From contig NC_134949.1 in NCBI RefSeq assembly GCF_965638725.1, forward strand, positions 16,862,951 through 16,926,950: DNA of 64,000 nucleotides, given 5' to 3'. Below the pieces are notes generated by a model. The model saw only the letters and a list, made by a program, of their open reading frames with translations. It searched no databases and had not been told where the DNA came from. Made by a program: the position numbers and the translations under genes. The stretch comes from Aptenodytes patagonicus. Taxonomy: Eukaryota > Chordata > Aves > Sphenisciformes > Spheniscidae. Positions 14,595 to 26,600 of this stretch are shown here, in pieces (the stretch's first letter is position 1; each line of letters opens with the position of its first letter).

Positions 14595-16559
14595 GCCAGC
14601 AGGGCTTTTCCCTGACCCTTTCCATCCCCGAAACCTGTTCCTTGTGCAGCTGGAAGTGAAGGAGTTAACCATTCCAGGCTTTCTCATTTGTTTTATCCAG
14701 AAAATTGAAACGTAATAAAACGTACAATTTTTCTCAAAGTCAATGCCTGATTTACTGCTTCACCTGGAAACTTGTTCACTTCGCTGGCTCCCAACCACAG
14801 CTGCTGCTGTTTTGACTGGATTCAGCGGGATGTTCCTAACCTGAAGGGACCACGTGGAATGGATCCAGGTGAAAGGGATTTTTATTTCCTCCAAAACCAA
14901 GTATTCTTTCCCCTCTCAAAACATGCTGGCTTTTTGGGATCTGCTTTTATAACTAATGAAATTACTGCTGTAGGTTCTTTTTTTTTTTTTTTTAATGTGA
15001 TGAGCATGCACTAGAAATGCAGCTGTTTTGACTGAAGAGCGCTCTTATCTCTTTGTACCTTCAGGGTGCTTGCTCCAGCACAGCTATTTTATTATGGGTG
15101 GCTTGCCATGTGCCATAAACGTGGGGTTTATTTTTCTTTCTGAGTAATTGGGTCATTGCAGAACCCGCCTGTTTGCCTTTCTGCTGCAAACCCTCCAGTT
15201 GGCTTTGCTGAGTGCTTGCTAGTGCTGAGAGCTTTGCTGCTGCTGAGTGATTTTCCAGCAGTGCCCAGCAGCTCGGTGCAGGAGCCGCAGGCTGCGGAGG
15301 CTCCCTTGGGATTGCTGTCCCTGCGGGATCCCGGCTGGGACCTGCCTCCTCTCGCCCATGCTCTGCCTGGCCAAGGATGATCTGGTGCGTCACACATGGA
15401 GCTTGTCTCACCGCTGTATTTTTCTCACCCTTTTACTCCTGCCGCAGCTGTATGGTGCCGGCGGGCTCTGGGGGGGACCGTGTGGCTGCAGGGGTGAGTG
15501 CCGGCATGGGCTTTCCCCACTGATGCTTTTCTAAGGTCTTCCTGTGCCCCACCAGTCAGGTCCATCACTTGCCCAAGCAGAGGGAACAGTGGCTGGGAAG
15601 CGCTTGCTTGCAGGGGTTTGGGAAGAGACCTGTTCCTTCCTCTGCTTCTCACCCAGCAGAGCTGGTGCTGGAATCACTCGTACTTCATAAATATTTTCAT
15701 TGCATTTAAAAACATCATACACAGGGACCCACTGCTTCAGTTGCCCTGTTTATACATGCACAGGACTTCACATGCTCATTATTTCCTTGAGAATATGAGT
15801 ATCTAACAAAAACACAGACCCAACTCTACGTTCTTCACTTCGAAAGTGTGATAGAGGCTTAACTTGCAAACAAGATCGTTCAAGACGGACTTCCAAAGAG
15901 CTGCTGTTAAATGACCGAAAGCAAGAGGTTTTTCTACGCGTTAGCCCAAGGGTTTGGTGTTTTTGCAAGCTGTTATATTTGCAGGGGGGAAAAAAAAACA
16001 ACCCATAAGAAACTAATACTGGAAACCACCCAACTGGATGCACTGCAACTATTTTAATGACAGAGAGTGGCAGCACCTGGAAAGCTGGAGCTTTGAGTTC
16101 ATTTCTATTTCATGAGTGGATCTGAGGTAAAATGATGGCTTTGCAAAGGTCAGGACGGGCTCCAGAGCCTAAGGCCATGCTGGGCAGGGGGCAGTCCCAT
16201 GTTTTGGCTGAGGATGGCCCTGGGACACATGGGAGCTGTCAGAGACAGGGCACCTCTCAACTTAAGCACAGTCCTCTCCGTAAGGGGCGGCTCGGCCCCG
16301 CTCCACTTCTGTGGTGTCTCCTGACTCAGCGCAGAGGCTGGGGTCTCACAGCAGCCTTGGCTGCCTTCACGAAGCACCGGTTCAGAGAGACAGTGGTCTG
16401 GGCCTCCCTTCAAATAAAGAAAATATGCTCAGGGTATGTAATATTTGAGTTTGAAGGAGTGGGTACCCTATTCACAGTGGTCTTTGAGCAGAGGGATGGC
16501 AGCAGCAGATGTCTGACCAAGACAGCAGAGGAGACACCAGCCCAGTACAGAGCTCCAGG
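14595..16559. other. Intergenic, nothing recognised
   Basis: It contains a run of 17 or so T near 14,980 and a GC-richer part at about 15,230-15,520, but no gene or repeat family I can name. Confidence 0.55.
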
Positions 16560-17480
16560 GGGCTCCTGGGGACACTTCCAAATACTTTTAAGTATTTGGA
16601 AGACAATAATGAGTTAACACGGTCTCTTTGCAACACACAGGTCAGATTAATCTCATTTTCTTCTTTAATACAGTGCCTGGCATGGTGGATAAAGGAACAG
16701 CAGCAGATGGGACATGTCTTCAGTAAATGGTTTGATACTGTCCCACGCTGTATTCTCATACGCAAAACATATAGTCAGTGCGGGCTGATGTTAATCGATA
16801 TGAGGTAGGTGCAAAACTTGCTTGGCAAGAAGGGAAGTTTTACAAGACTCCTCTTGGGCTTAGTCTTATTTGATATTTTCATTCATGCTTTGAATGATAA
16901 AATAAAAGGTAGCTTTTAAAGGCTGCAGATAACTGCCAAAGGACTCCATGCATCCTCACGGACAGGACTAAAATCCAAAATGAGTATGAGAAACTGGAGA
17001 ATGGATCAAAAAATGAAGAGACTAAAATGGAAAATGAGTCCAGTACAAATTGCTACTTACAAGGGAGAGAAGTGAGCTGCGTATGTGCAAACAGGAGCAT
17101 AAAGACAAGGCAGAAGCTCTGCAGAAGAGGCTGTGGGGCCCAAATGCAACCCAGACTGGCCCTGGTGCTGCAGGTGACGTTGGTGTGGACGATGGTGACA
17201 TCTCACCAGGGCTGCTGGGGGATCTCCTTTCTGCAAACCCCCTAGACCTCAGCAGGAGCATCCTCTGCAGCTGAGCGAGCTGCGCGTCTAAGCATGACGT
17301 AAGGATATGGACAAACTAACTCATCATGCTAGGAAGTGCTATTACAGGCTATTTGCAGATGTACTGGAATTGTCATTTAGATTTTTAAGAACATTAGACA
17401 AATCCCCAAGTATCCTGGGTTGTTGGAGCGGCTGGGCTATGTGATCGCTTAGGTTACTGCAGCCTTATCATGCCATGATG
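16560..17480 (+). mobile_element. Ancient CR1 LINE fragment, plus orientation, reverse-transcriptase region
   Basis: Sequence from about 16,635 (gtcagattaatctcatttt) through 'gtggataaaggaacagcagc' and 'ttcagtaaatggtttgatac' to 'attctcatacgcaaaacata' follows the CR1 ORF2 reverse transcriptase (the VDKG...DFSKAFDTVSH...ILI.KL region), with stops and indels. 'ttgatattttcattcatgct' and 'actaaaatccaaaatgag' continue in register. 'tttttaagaacattagacaa' at about 17,380 matches the CR1 3' region. The copy is heavily decayed, much older than the copy at 4.9 kb. Borders are approximate. The match is by recall of the CR1 consensus. Confidence 0.75.
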
Positions 17481-19209
17481 CTGCCACTAGTCCATCTCTT
17501 CTGGAGTCTTTTGTCTTACAATTTGCTTAGGCTAAATGTCATTGTAAAGATTAGGACAGGAAAAGGGAATGAAATGGAGACTATTTTTTTTTTTATTATT
17601 TCTGTTTTTTGGTTGTTGGTAGGCCTATCGCTTGCATTTTGTGGGCTGCTCTGGTCTCTTCTCTCTCTCTCTGCCGTCTCCAGAAAGGCTACATTAGACC
17701 TGGGAAGGGGTTGAAGAAGGGCAAGAAGGAAGGCTAAAAGGTACAGCAGTGTTTCTGTGCACGGAACAATTACAGAGATCTGAGCTGTTCAGGTGGAAAG
17801 AGACAACCCAAGTGCTCTAGGATGGAGCCCGTCTTCCTCTTTGACCTGGAGAAGGTGACTGAGAAACAATTGCTCACTGCCTTTCGTGGTGCAGGCAGCA
17901 AAGGCGTCCATCGCAGGGGACAGGAATGAAGCTGAAGATGAGTAAGAACTTTTTCTTGCTGCTTGTGACCAAATCAGGCAACCCACTGTGTACCAGAAGT
18001 TTACGTGGGTCCAAAACACAACAGGACACGTTATTGGAGGAAAAAAATGGGCTGCTGGAGACACGCACAACCCCTCCTGCTGGGGACCCCTGAGCTGCAG
18101 CGTGCTGGGGGCTGTGGACCCTGCTGGGGCCACCTTGCTGTGTAATGTGTGGCTGATAATCCTCTTTTCCTAAACATCTGCTGTTGGCCATTACTGGAGA
18201 CAGGATCATGGGCTGGTTTGTCCTGTAACTATCCTGCTTACATGAAAGCCTGAGGCTGACTTATGCTTTTCCACAGTAAAGTGAACTAATACTTGAGAAC
18301 AAACTCAGGTATTAGCATTCCACCAAAAAATGAACTTGTACAATAAAATTTGGAACAGTTTCCCTTTGGGATAATTGCTTGGGTTTGTTTAATGGCAAGT
18401 TTTGGCAGAGCTGTTTGCAAATTGAAGATCCTGTCTTTGATTTTGCCCCTAAATCATGACAGTAACCGGGCTCTCTCCCCTTGACCTCCCACCCTCCCAA
18501 TTTATTGCCTCATGTTTAGAAACATCTATGGAAAAGCTGGCCAGATGATAACTGAGAAATACTTTTATTTCCAGGAAGCTGGCAGACACGTGCAGGTTGC
18601 TGCAGTGCCTCGTGAGATGTGTGAATGAAGACTTGCACAACAGCCTGAAAAGTACAGAGTGAGCAAGACCATGGCTTGGCCTCAGTTGGCTTGAGAAAGC
18701 TGAGAACGTAGTCAAGAAAGTCCAAAAAGGTCCTTCTCATTGCAGGCTTTCATGGGCTGGGCTGGCTGCCTCACCCCCTCGAGCTCCTCTCCAAACCTTG
18801 TTTTCTGAACCCAGTGCTTTCCTGGCGGTACGCTTGGCTCTGGGTTAGCAGAGGGTGTTTTTCTTCTACGGACCATTTCCCAGGTGTGAGAAATGCTGCG
18901 GGTTTGGACCGAAACGCAATGCACACGGTGGTACCCTGTGCCAGCAAAGGGCACTGGGCTGGAAGGGGGATTGTGCGTGTTTGTGTGTCCACCCAGAGCA
19001 AAACCCCCAGGAGACACCACCCGGGGCTGCAAGTACCCGCCAGGGAGCAGCGCTGGCAGCTGATGCTTTACAGCCTCTGCTTCCTCAGCGAGAGTGATGG
19101 GTACCCGTACGTCCCCCCGTCCTGCTACTTTCTAAACCCCGGGAAATGCCAGTTGGACCCTCAGCATCTGTACTGCACTTAAAATAACCCACCAGAGGAA
19201 GAATACAAG
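17481..19209. other. Intergenic, between the old CR1 and the CELSR1 3' end
   Basis: No gene or repeat family recognised. Open frames of 60-120 codons on both strands lack recognisable motifs. Confidence 0.55.
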
Positions 19210-19227
19210 TTCAAAAAAAATTCTTAA

Positions 19228-19233
19228 TTTATT
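19228..19233 (-). promoter_or_regulatory. CELSR1: Candidate CELSR1 polyadenylation signal (distal)
   Basis: AATAAA on the minus strand, followed by a T-run and a GT-rich stretch (cctctggtgggttatttt) that suits a downstream element. It lies 4.15 kb after the stop. Confidence 0.45.
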
Positions 19234-19712
19234 GTAAATTCTCCTTTCATCTGTGCTGCAATTCCAGTGTTCTGCACATTAATAAATATACATTTGTTAA
19301 AAAAAAAACCTCCAGTGTCTAATCTGCCATAAAGCTTTTAAAAAGTCATAAAAATAGGTTTTAATTTTTTTGTCATTAATACAACTGACCCTCATTTACT
19401 GCAACAATTCTGATCAAAATAAAAACTACCTACATCTCACTGGGACAAAATATACATACACAAATGTAAAAACAACTAGCATGGGTTATACACAATGCCT
19501 GAGCACACAGCCAAGTGCCAGACCCTTAAAACATTCAAAACTTTTTTCAGTCAGAAAATGTCACACAGTATGTTGCATAATTTTTAAAGGAACAGCATCC
19601 TTCCTCCCTCTCCCCTTCCAAAGGCCTCCTTGATACATTTGAAAATGCATAGCAATATAATGAAACCAAGATTACAGTATATATTATTTCATTTTTTCCT
19701 CAACTCCTGCAT

Positions 19713-19718
19713 TTTATT
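19713..19718 (-). promoter_or_regulatory. CELSR1: Candidate CELSR1 polyadenylation signal (proximal)
   Basis: AATAAA on the minus strand, 3.66 kb after the stop codon; the AATAAA nearest the stop that I found on this strand. Confidence 0.35.
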
Positions 19719-21120
19719 TAGCCTGATTTTCTTTTCTTTTCCTTTCATACACACAGTTACACAAACAAAAGCCAATTATTTTCCCAAAAGGGCTGCTATG
19801 GCAAGCGAGGAGCTCCTGAAAGCCAGAGAAAGGCAGAGAGCAGGTCACGGCCACGCCATTGCCGCCCTTTGAGTCGCATATTCCCACCATGGGGAGCTGC
19901 CAGCAGAGCTCTGCCCCACGCTGTTGGATGCAAACTTTTTCACATCTTATTCTTCCTTTTCTTGTAAGCACTGCAGGAAGGTGAAGACGGCGGAGAGGCC
20001 ATGCTTAACTTTCCTGTACTTGTGAAACCAGCATATTTTGTGGGAAACATGAAACCTTAAGCCTTCCACGTGCTTTTTGAAACACCAAGAAGGCCAGGGC
20101 TTTGTCAAAGAGCTGGGCAGTGAAACCTGGACATCCTTAAAGACTCATATTTCTGCTTTGATTAGCAACGTGCTGACTCCAGTGGGAAAGAAATTAACAG
20201 TAAAATAAAATACTGTGCCTGAGGCAGAACTTGCCCCACAGGAGGAGGGCCCTCTTCTTGGGACATGCAGAGCGCTGGTTTGTCGCAGAGCCAGACCAAA
20301 GTCAAAACCTACCATACAATGACACCACTTGTTTTCTTGTTCTTGGTAAGGGAAATACTGATTTTACTTCTTCCAGACAAGGACTGTATTGAAATCTTAG
20401 ATGAAGATATGACTTATTTTTAGTCCTGAAGTTCAGTTGCTGAACATTTCAATGCACTTGAGAGAAGAAGTCAAAACACCAAGAAATGAAAAAACAAAAC
20501 ATTTTTTGTGGGTTTTAGAAGAGGTTACGAAAAAAACATACTGTGTCCTTGAAGCGTTCCAAAATCTGTCAACAAAACTTATAAATTATAGTCATGGATT
20601 TCGATGTAATCTTTACTGTATTACTTTGAAAACTGCATTGCATCTTAAGGTGGCTTCCATGCAAACCTCAGTTACTTTGTCAAATGCCAAATTCAAGTAC
20701 AATTGTGCAATGTTCATATAAAAAATATCAAAACCTCTTTTAATTGATTTCCTATTATCAAATTAAGAAGATCAGTATAAATGTAAAATATACAAAGGAA
20801 CTTTTTCTTTAGCAACACCGTACAAAATATATAAAAGTATCTACACTTTTTATATATATATAAAGGATTTTTTTTTTCTTAAGATGACGTGTCCATAGGG
20901 GGGTGGATAGAGATGCTGGCATAGAAACAAAAGGACACTTATTGGGATATTCCCCCCTAGAGCCCAGCAAGCCAAAGGGTTCACACTGGAGCTGGACAAA
21001 ACTCCACAAGAGACGTCTCCTGGTGCTTGTCTTAAGGCTGATGGATTGACTTACTGTAGGTCCGCTGCGATAATAACGTGTTTTTCCTTGGTTCTCCCCA
21101 GTAATAAGCAACCCCTGCAG

Positions 21121-21420
21121 CACTGTCCGCACTGCGAGCAGGTGTCCGTCCCTCACAGTGCATCCCTGTGGCCATTTCCATGCGTTTTGGCATGGGTTCA
21201 TGCCACGCGGAGCGTACCACACAGCTGCCTTATCGCAGGCGCATCTGGGCACTGTGTCTCCGCCACGAGCGGTCAGGAGTCTGCCATAACGTGAAACCAT
21301 GCAGGAATCAATGCCCACCTCGTCCTCCTCGCTACGCGGCCACTCCGACGAAGTCTGAGGCGGGCAGGCAGCGACCCCGTGGCGAGGAGTCCAGAACCGC
21401 GCAGCAGCGATCACAGTTTC
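21121..21420. other. CpG-rich cluster within the presumed CELSR1 3' UTR
   Basis: By hand I count about 26 CpG in 300 bases, near the number expected from base composition. Flanking DNA is strongly CpG-depleted, as is usual in vertebrates. An open frame of 207 codons (minus, 21432-20809) spans it but shows no family motif. Confidence 0.6.
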
Positions 21421-23380
21421 CTGATAGTTCAAATTGAAGTTTCGTTACTGCCTCTGTTAGTGAGAAGAAGTAATCATGCAGGCTTAGGGTTAAACAGGCA
21501 CAGGCAAACCACTCTACCCGAAACCACCTAATCCTTTTTAGTAAGGGCTCATGCTCTGTGAAGTTACCATGCCTTGCCAATCCAGCGCTTGCAAGGGGGG
21601 GGTGCTGCCCTGGAGGGGAAGACCAGCTGGGAGAAGCAATTCCAGGCAGTACACAAGAGACGCTCTTTAGAGGAAACTCTACAGAGGGCTTGTATTTGGC
21701 TAACCCTTAGGTGAAGATGTGAGGTTCACACACAAATCTTACAAGCTGTTAGAAACCTGGTATTTCAGACAGATTCATGCATTCTGCTGTCAAACAGCAG
21801 AGCTTTACGGTACGCAAAGGGTGCGGAGATAAAACAGTTGCTTAGTACAAGTGGGCTAGTTATTCTCCAGTGATGAATGTATTACCTGGTAGCAGCAAGT
21901 AGTTATTGCTTGTTAAAGACATCTCTGTTTCCTGGCTAACCAGGATATATTTCAACAGCCAGTTCCCAGCAACCCAAAGATGTACTTTTATAGTGAGCTG
22001 GGAATGGTCTGTGCGCCCAGACAACATGGGTGTCTAAAGCATGGTGGGACAATGTCAGAGTTAAAGCTGGGTGAGAAATTTTCTCTTGGTTTGGAGAAAG
22101 AATGAGACTGTTATTTGTATTAATACAAGGAAGACTATGTGCATAAAATGTTTGCGCAGACTTTATGTATGGCTGTTGTCCTCATTTTAAATGCGAGAAT
22201 TATGATGAGTAACGAGGTTTCCGAGAACACACTTTGGCTGAAAGCTTGCTCAGCCTTTTGTTAATGTTTGATTTAGCTTACAATGGCAAATACGCACACT
22301 GATCGCCATGCAGCGGGTGGGAATCGCACGCCTGGTAATTTAGGGTCACTAGCTTGACATGGCACTTTCTCTACAGCCTTTGGATCTCCTGCCCCAGCAA
22401 CAGTTTCCCTCTGCCCAGCTGGACGCCCACCCCATGCTCCCCCCAGCCTAGTGCCTTTCCCCCCCAAAACACTGGGCTTCCTCAGGGGTCCTCTTCACTG
22501 GAGTCTTGCCCCCACCTGCCCTCCTCCATGGCTGCCGGACACCCACAACAGCTCTTGCTGGTCTTACTGGACATGCATCAAGAAGTGCTGCTCTATGTTT
22601 GCCCTGCACTTATCCTCTTCCTTGGGTGCCTGGTACTGGCCACATTATAATTAACTGTATCCCGTTAGTGATAGATCCCTAATGGCCCCAAACACTCTCC
22701 CTGCTGCAAAAGGGGAGGACAGGTGAAAAACACAGGAAAAAAAAACCTGTTCCCATGGTCCAAGGGGGGTGAAGGTGAGGGGTTGGGGGCAGAGAAGCAG
22801 GAGCAGGGGGTAGCCCTGAGCAGAGCACCCCTGAGGGCACGCACAGCTCCTGGAGCCATGGGTGGGCATTGCTGAGCTGTCCTGGATGCCTGGCAGTGTG
22901 AGGGAGTGGAAAAACCCCATCCTTCTCCTGGTGATGGGCTGGGGAATGCGATGACCTCGGCAGCTCACCAGGCAGGGAGTGGATAGATAATTCGTGTGGA
23001 CGTGGAAGCCTGGTTCGCTGTGACCAGGGGTCACCACGCCAAGCGCAGAAAGTCCCACAGCAAGGGGACAGGGCACAGCTAGGTTGCTCTAGTCCCCAGC
23101 ATGCCAGTAACACATCAGCTTGCCAATTCAGAGCACACCAGGGCGACCAGTGACAGGTGTCTGTCACGGCACCTTGCTTGTGATACCTGGTTTTGACCTT
23201 CTCACCAGTGAAACACCGTGGCTTGTGGACATGGTATGGACAAGCACTCAGGACAAGCACTGGTGAAGGACTCTGGTCCAGTCACCAAGTGAAATCCTTG
23301 CTCAGTGGGAGTTTGGGGTTGGAAAGCAGAAGGAGAGGCCAGGGCCATGGGAGGTCTGCCAGGGCAGCCCGATGTAGCAC

Positions 23381-23649
23381 TTACTCTGAGTCTGAGGTGT
23401 CAGCATGTCCTGTTCCCACGTGGACGTTCATGGCCATGCCATTGAGCTGGTCTCGAGACTGCTCCCTCCGAGCATTTTTTACTGTCACCCCCGAGTCTGA
23501 GGGAGAGCGGACCCCATCATTTGTCCCCAGGGAAGTAGTCCTGGATGAGATCGTGGTCTGATTGTAATCCGATTGCTTTTCCCGCAGTCGATTTTTCATA
23601 TTCTTATCCACCAGTGGGGGAGGGTAGGTGACTTTATTTTTTAAGATGC
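23381..23649 (-). CDS. CELSR1: CELSR1 terminal coding exon
   Basis: It encodes GILKNKVTYPPPLVDKNMKN, RLREKQSDYNQ, then DQLNGMAMNVHVGTGHADTS and DSE, with TAA at 23381-23383. The protein stops at ...TSDSE, two residues short of the mammalian end as I recall it. Confidence 0.95.
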
Positions 23650-26600
23650 CTGTTACAGAAAAGAGGGAATAATGAGAACTTTCAAACGTATCAGTAATTT
23701 CATTTATCAAGCTGAACACATCCAAGAAGTGACATTTTATATTTCTTAATCAGACTTCTAGTTTGGCTCTTTATTTCAAAACCAAAATATTAGACTTCAG
23801 CAACTACCTACTAGCTTCCCATGGCGTACCTGGTTACACAGGTTGGAACCATTTGGAAAGTGCTCTTCCCTGATAGAGCTACCATATGAACTAATTAATG
23901 CCCATTAACCCCCCTGGTCTCCCAGTCCAGCTGTGAGGCTGGGTTGGCCGTGCTACCTTTCCTCTGCTCCGGCTGCTGGTTATTCTGGTGGGACAGAGGT
24001 CTGTTCTCCTTCTGCTGCCCTTCATTCTCCTTGTCCTGGGGCACTTCGTTGCTGTGGTTCACCTGGTTTTCCCTGTGAAGCTCTACATTGACCTTGGTCT
24101 CGACTTTGAGTTTCTGTTTCCCGCTGGGGTCCTCGCTGTCGCTGGCCATTACGCACTCTGTGGGCCAATAGGGTTTCACATGATTGGGAAGGGTATCAAC
24201 TGCAATGCAAAAAAACACTATCTCGAAAACTACTTTTGATTGATAGGTTTTCTCAACCACTGCCCAGCCAGTCCTGATCCCTGTGGTTGGGGAGGAGTTG
24301 TGTGTCAAACCAGAACAATGCTTCAGATGATCCTTGCTGGACTGCACTGCCCTCAGGGTGCAGCAACACCCACAAAACACACCTGGTAGGATGGCAGGGT
24401 CTCCAAACCCTTCCCAGAGCAAGGTCGATGGCTCCATTACTGAGAGGTGTGAGTCAAACCTGCTCTGCTCCAGGGCCAGCGATCCCACCAGCTCCCTGGG
24501 GATTCTGGCTTCTGAGGGGTGAGGGCACCTGAGGCACCTTGTGCTGTGTCTGTCCAGAGCACCAGCACACAGCCTGGACATTTGTCACTCTAAGCTGACT
24601 TACCTTTAGGACAAGATGAACTGCACCTAGAAATGCCTGCACTCTGCCACACAGTATTGATATCAATGGCCAATGATCTCCCACTCTTTAGGTCCATGAC
24701 CTCTCCAACCCCACTAAATCCATATGCCTGTATTGCATGAGGAGAGGCAGGTATTTCTTCCCCCTGCCCTCAAAATAACCAGCTCCTTCCTCCTCTTCCT
24801 CTTCCTTCATATGAGACTTTCCTGGCTGTGTAGCACCTGCCTGCAAACCCACTGACTGCTGTCTGTCTGAGCACCGTAAGTTGCAGATTTGCTCAAGTAT
24901 CTTTTTACTTGCACTCAGTCACCCCTGTGAACAAGCCCTTGGGAGGAAGAAAAAGCAAGGCACAGTGGTAGGGATGCTGTCTCAATTGTATTGCTAGTCT
25001 GGCAAAATCGTGCCATCTACTCTAAAGCTATTTTAAAGAAGGGAATAAGCCCACTGCTCTCCCCTCACACCGGGAGTACCTTTGGGTGTGCTGTGGAGCG
25101 GGCCACGTTCATTACTTTTGGAAGTGGACATGTTCCACTTTTTCTCCGGCTCGAGCCCATCTTCCTCACTGTCTGATGAATGGGAGGAGGCGTAAGAACT
25201 GCTGTGTTCATCGAGGGACAGTTCGCTGTCGGAGTCTGAATCATGCTCTACAAATGCGAAAAAGGGAAACACAGGGATGAGAGTGCGGACAGGAGTTGAA
25301 CAAATCTATCTGACAAATGCACAAGGAGAAAGGAAAGGCAGGCGTCTGGTTCAGGCCATGCCAGGGATGAGCTCTTACATCCATAAGTGCACACAGGATT
25401 AATTCACAAGGACGGCGGCATCCGTCTAAGTAATTACAGGAAGCACAACTGCTTGGCTCAGCTAGGGGGCAGGACCTTTTATGTGCATGGGAGGTGCAGA
25501 ACAGAATGGGGACAGTTTTTACCCTATTCAATATGCAGAACAGTAACTCCACAGGATCTCAATCAATACAACACACAGGCAAACCAAGGTGCCTAGAAAT
25601 ATCAAGAATCTGCAAATGCACTCTTAAAAACTGCTACAAGGCAACAAAATTTAACATCAAGACCCCAAATGAAAGGAAGTCAGGCAAGAGACACTTCTCA
25701 TTTTCTTGTACAAAACACGCAGCAGTAAAAGAGAATATTGCCTCAAGGTCTCAAACGTTAAAAGATCTCCAATTAAAAATCAAGAGCAATAGCACATAAT
25801 TTGTGAGAAAGAAAGGGGACGCCAGAAACTGTCAACAGCTGTGACAGCTGTCAGATTAAAACTGAACCATCACAGGAAGCAGATACATGATATTTCCATT
25901 CCAGGATTCCCTAGTAAAGCAACCATTGCATAGCTCGTTATGCCAAGAGCATAACAAGAATCAGACACACCAAGTCAGACTAACTATTCTTCCTATTATA
26001 GAAGCCTTTGAAAAAAGTGCTGAGAAGGAAAAGGTGCACAACCGGGTCAAAGCATTTAGAAATAATTCTTACCATTGGATTTTGATGGATTCCTATGAAA
26101 AATGGAGGAATCTGCTTCCGTCTGACCAGCCCTTGCTTGACTTGAGGATCCACTGAGCTTATGAGCAGCCTCGTCCCTTAGAGAATAAAAACAGGGGACA
26201 ACTTTCTTGGTCACTTTACTGTTCTTAACAACAAGGCAGACACGCAGATGAGATTCCTCTGGTCAAACGCAGACAGCTGCAGTGGACGCTTGCCAGCCTG
26301 TGCTTGATTGTCAGTGTGGTCACTTTTACAGCAAGACATAGGTTATCCTAATGTAGCTGTCTGCCTTTGGCCACACGAATCACACTCTGAAAAAGCCTGA
26401 AGTTAATAAGCTAAATCCCACTCATTCAGACATGACTGAATTTTAACAGGCAAGCAGCATGGCCCATATAGTTAACCTAATAGTTATGTTAACCACTGCA
26501 CTGTTGGAATCCCCACCAAACATGCATGCAAAAGAAAATGCATGGAAGAAAATGACAGTCACATAAAACAGAACTGTTAAGATAGAAAACAAGTAGCATT

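Larger units (their letters stand above)
19210..23380 (-). other. CELSR1: CELSR1 3' UTR (extent inferred)
   Basis: Sequence following the CELSR1 stop on the minus strand. It is AT-rich in its distal 1.6 kb with T-rich, 3'-UTR-like composition. AATAAA occurs on the minus strand at 19713-19718 and 19228-19233, and the variant ATTAAA at 20739-20744. The outermost was taken as the end; a shorter form is equally possible. The stretch includes a CpG cluster at 21121-21420. Confidence 0.5.

Noticed and set aside
16132..16617. 161-codon plus-strand open frame
   Set aside because: No recognisable motif; it runs into the old CR1 and has no coding context.
19279..19310. AATAAATA followed by a run of ten A on the plus strand
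   Set aside because: It looks like a poly(A) end for a plus-strand transcript, but there is no gene upstream and the region is AT-rich; chance is likely.
22679..23260. 193-codon minus-strand frame after the CELSR1 stop
   Set aside because: It lies in the CELSR1 3' UTR, is Pro/Cys/His-rich by composition, and shows no family motif.
23895..24581. 228-codon minus-strand frame as a single exon
   Set aside because: Its 3' half is a real CELSR1 exon (23957-24199); the rest is intron read-through past the gcattgcag acceptor and past the donor at 23955-23956.
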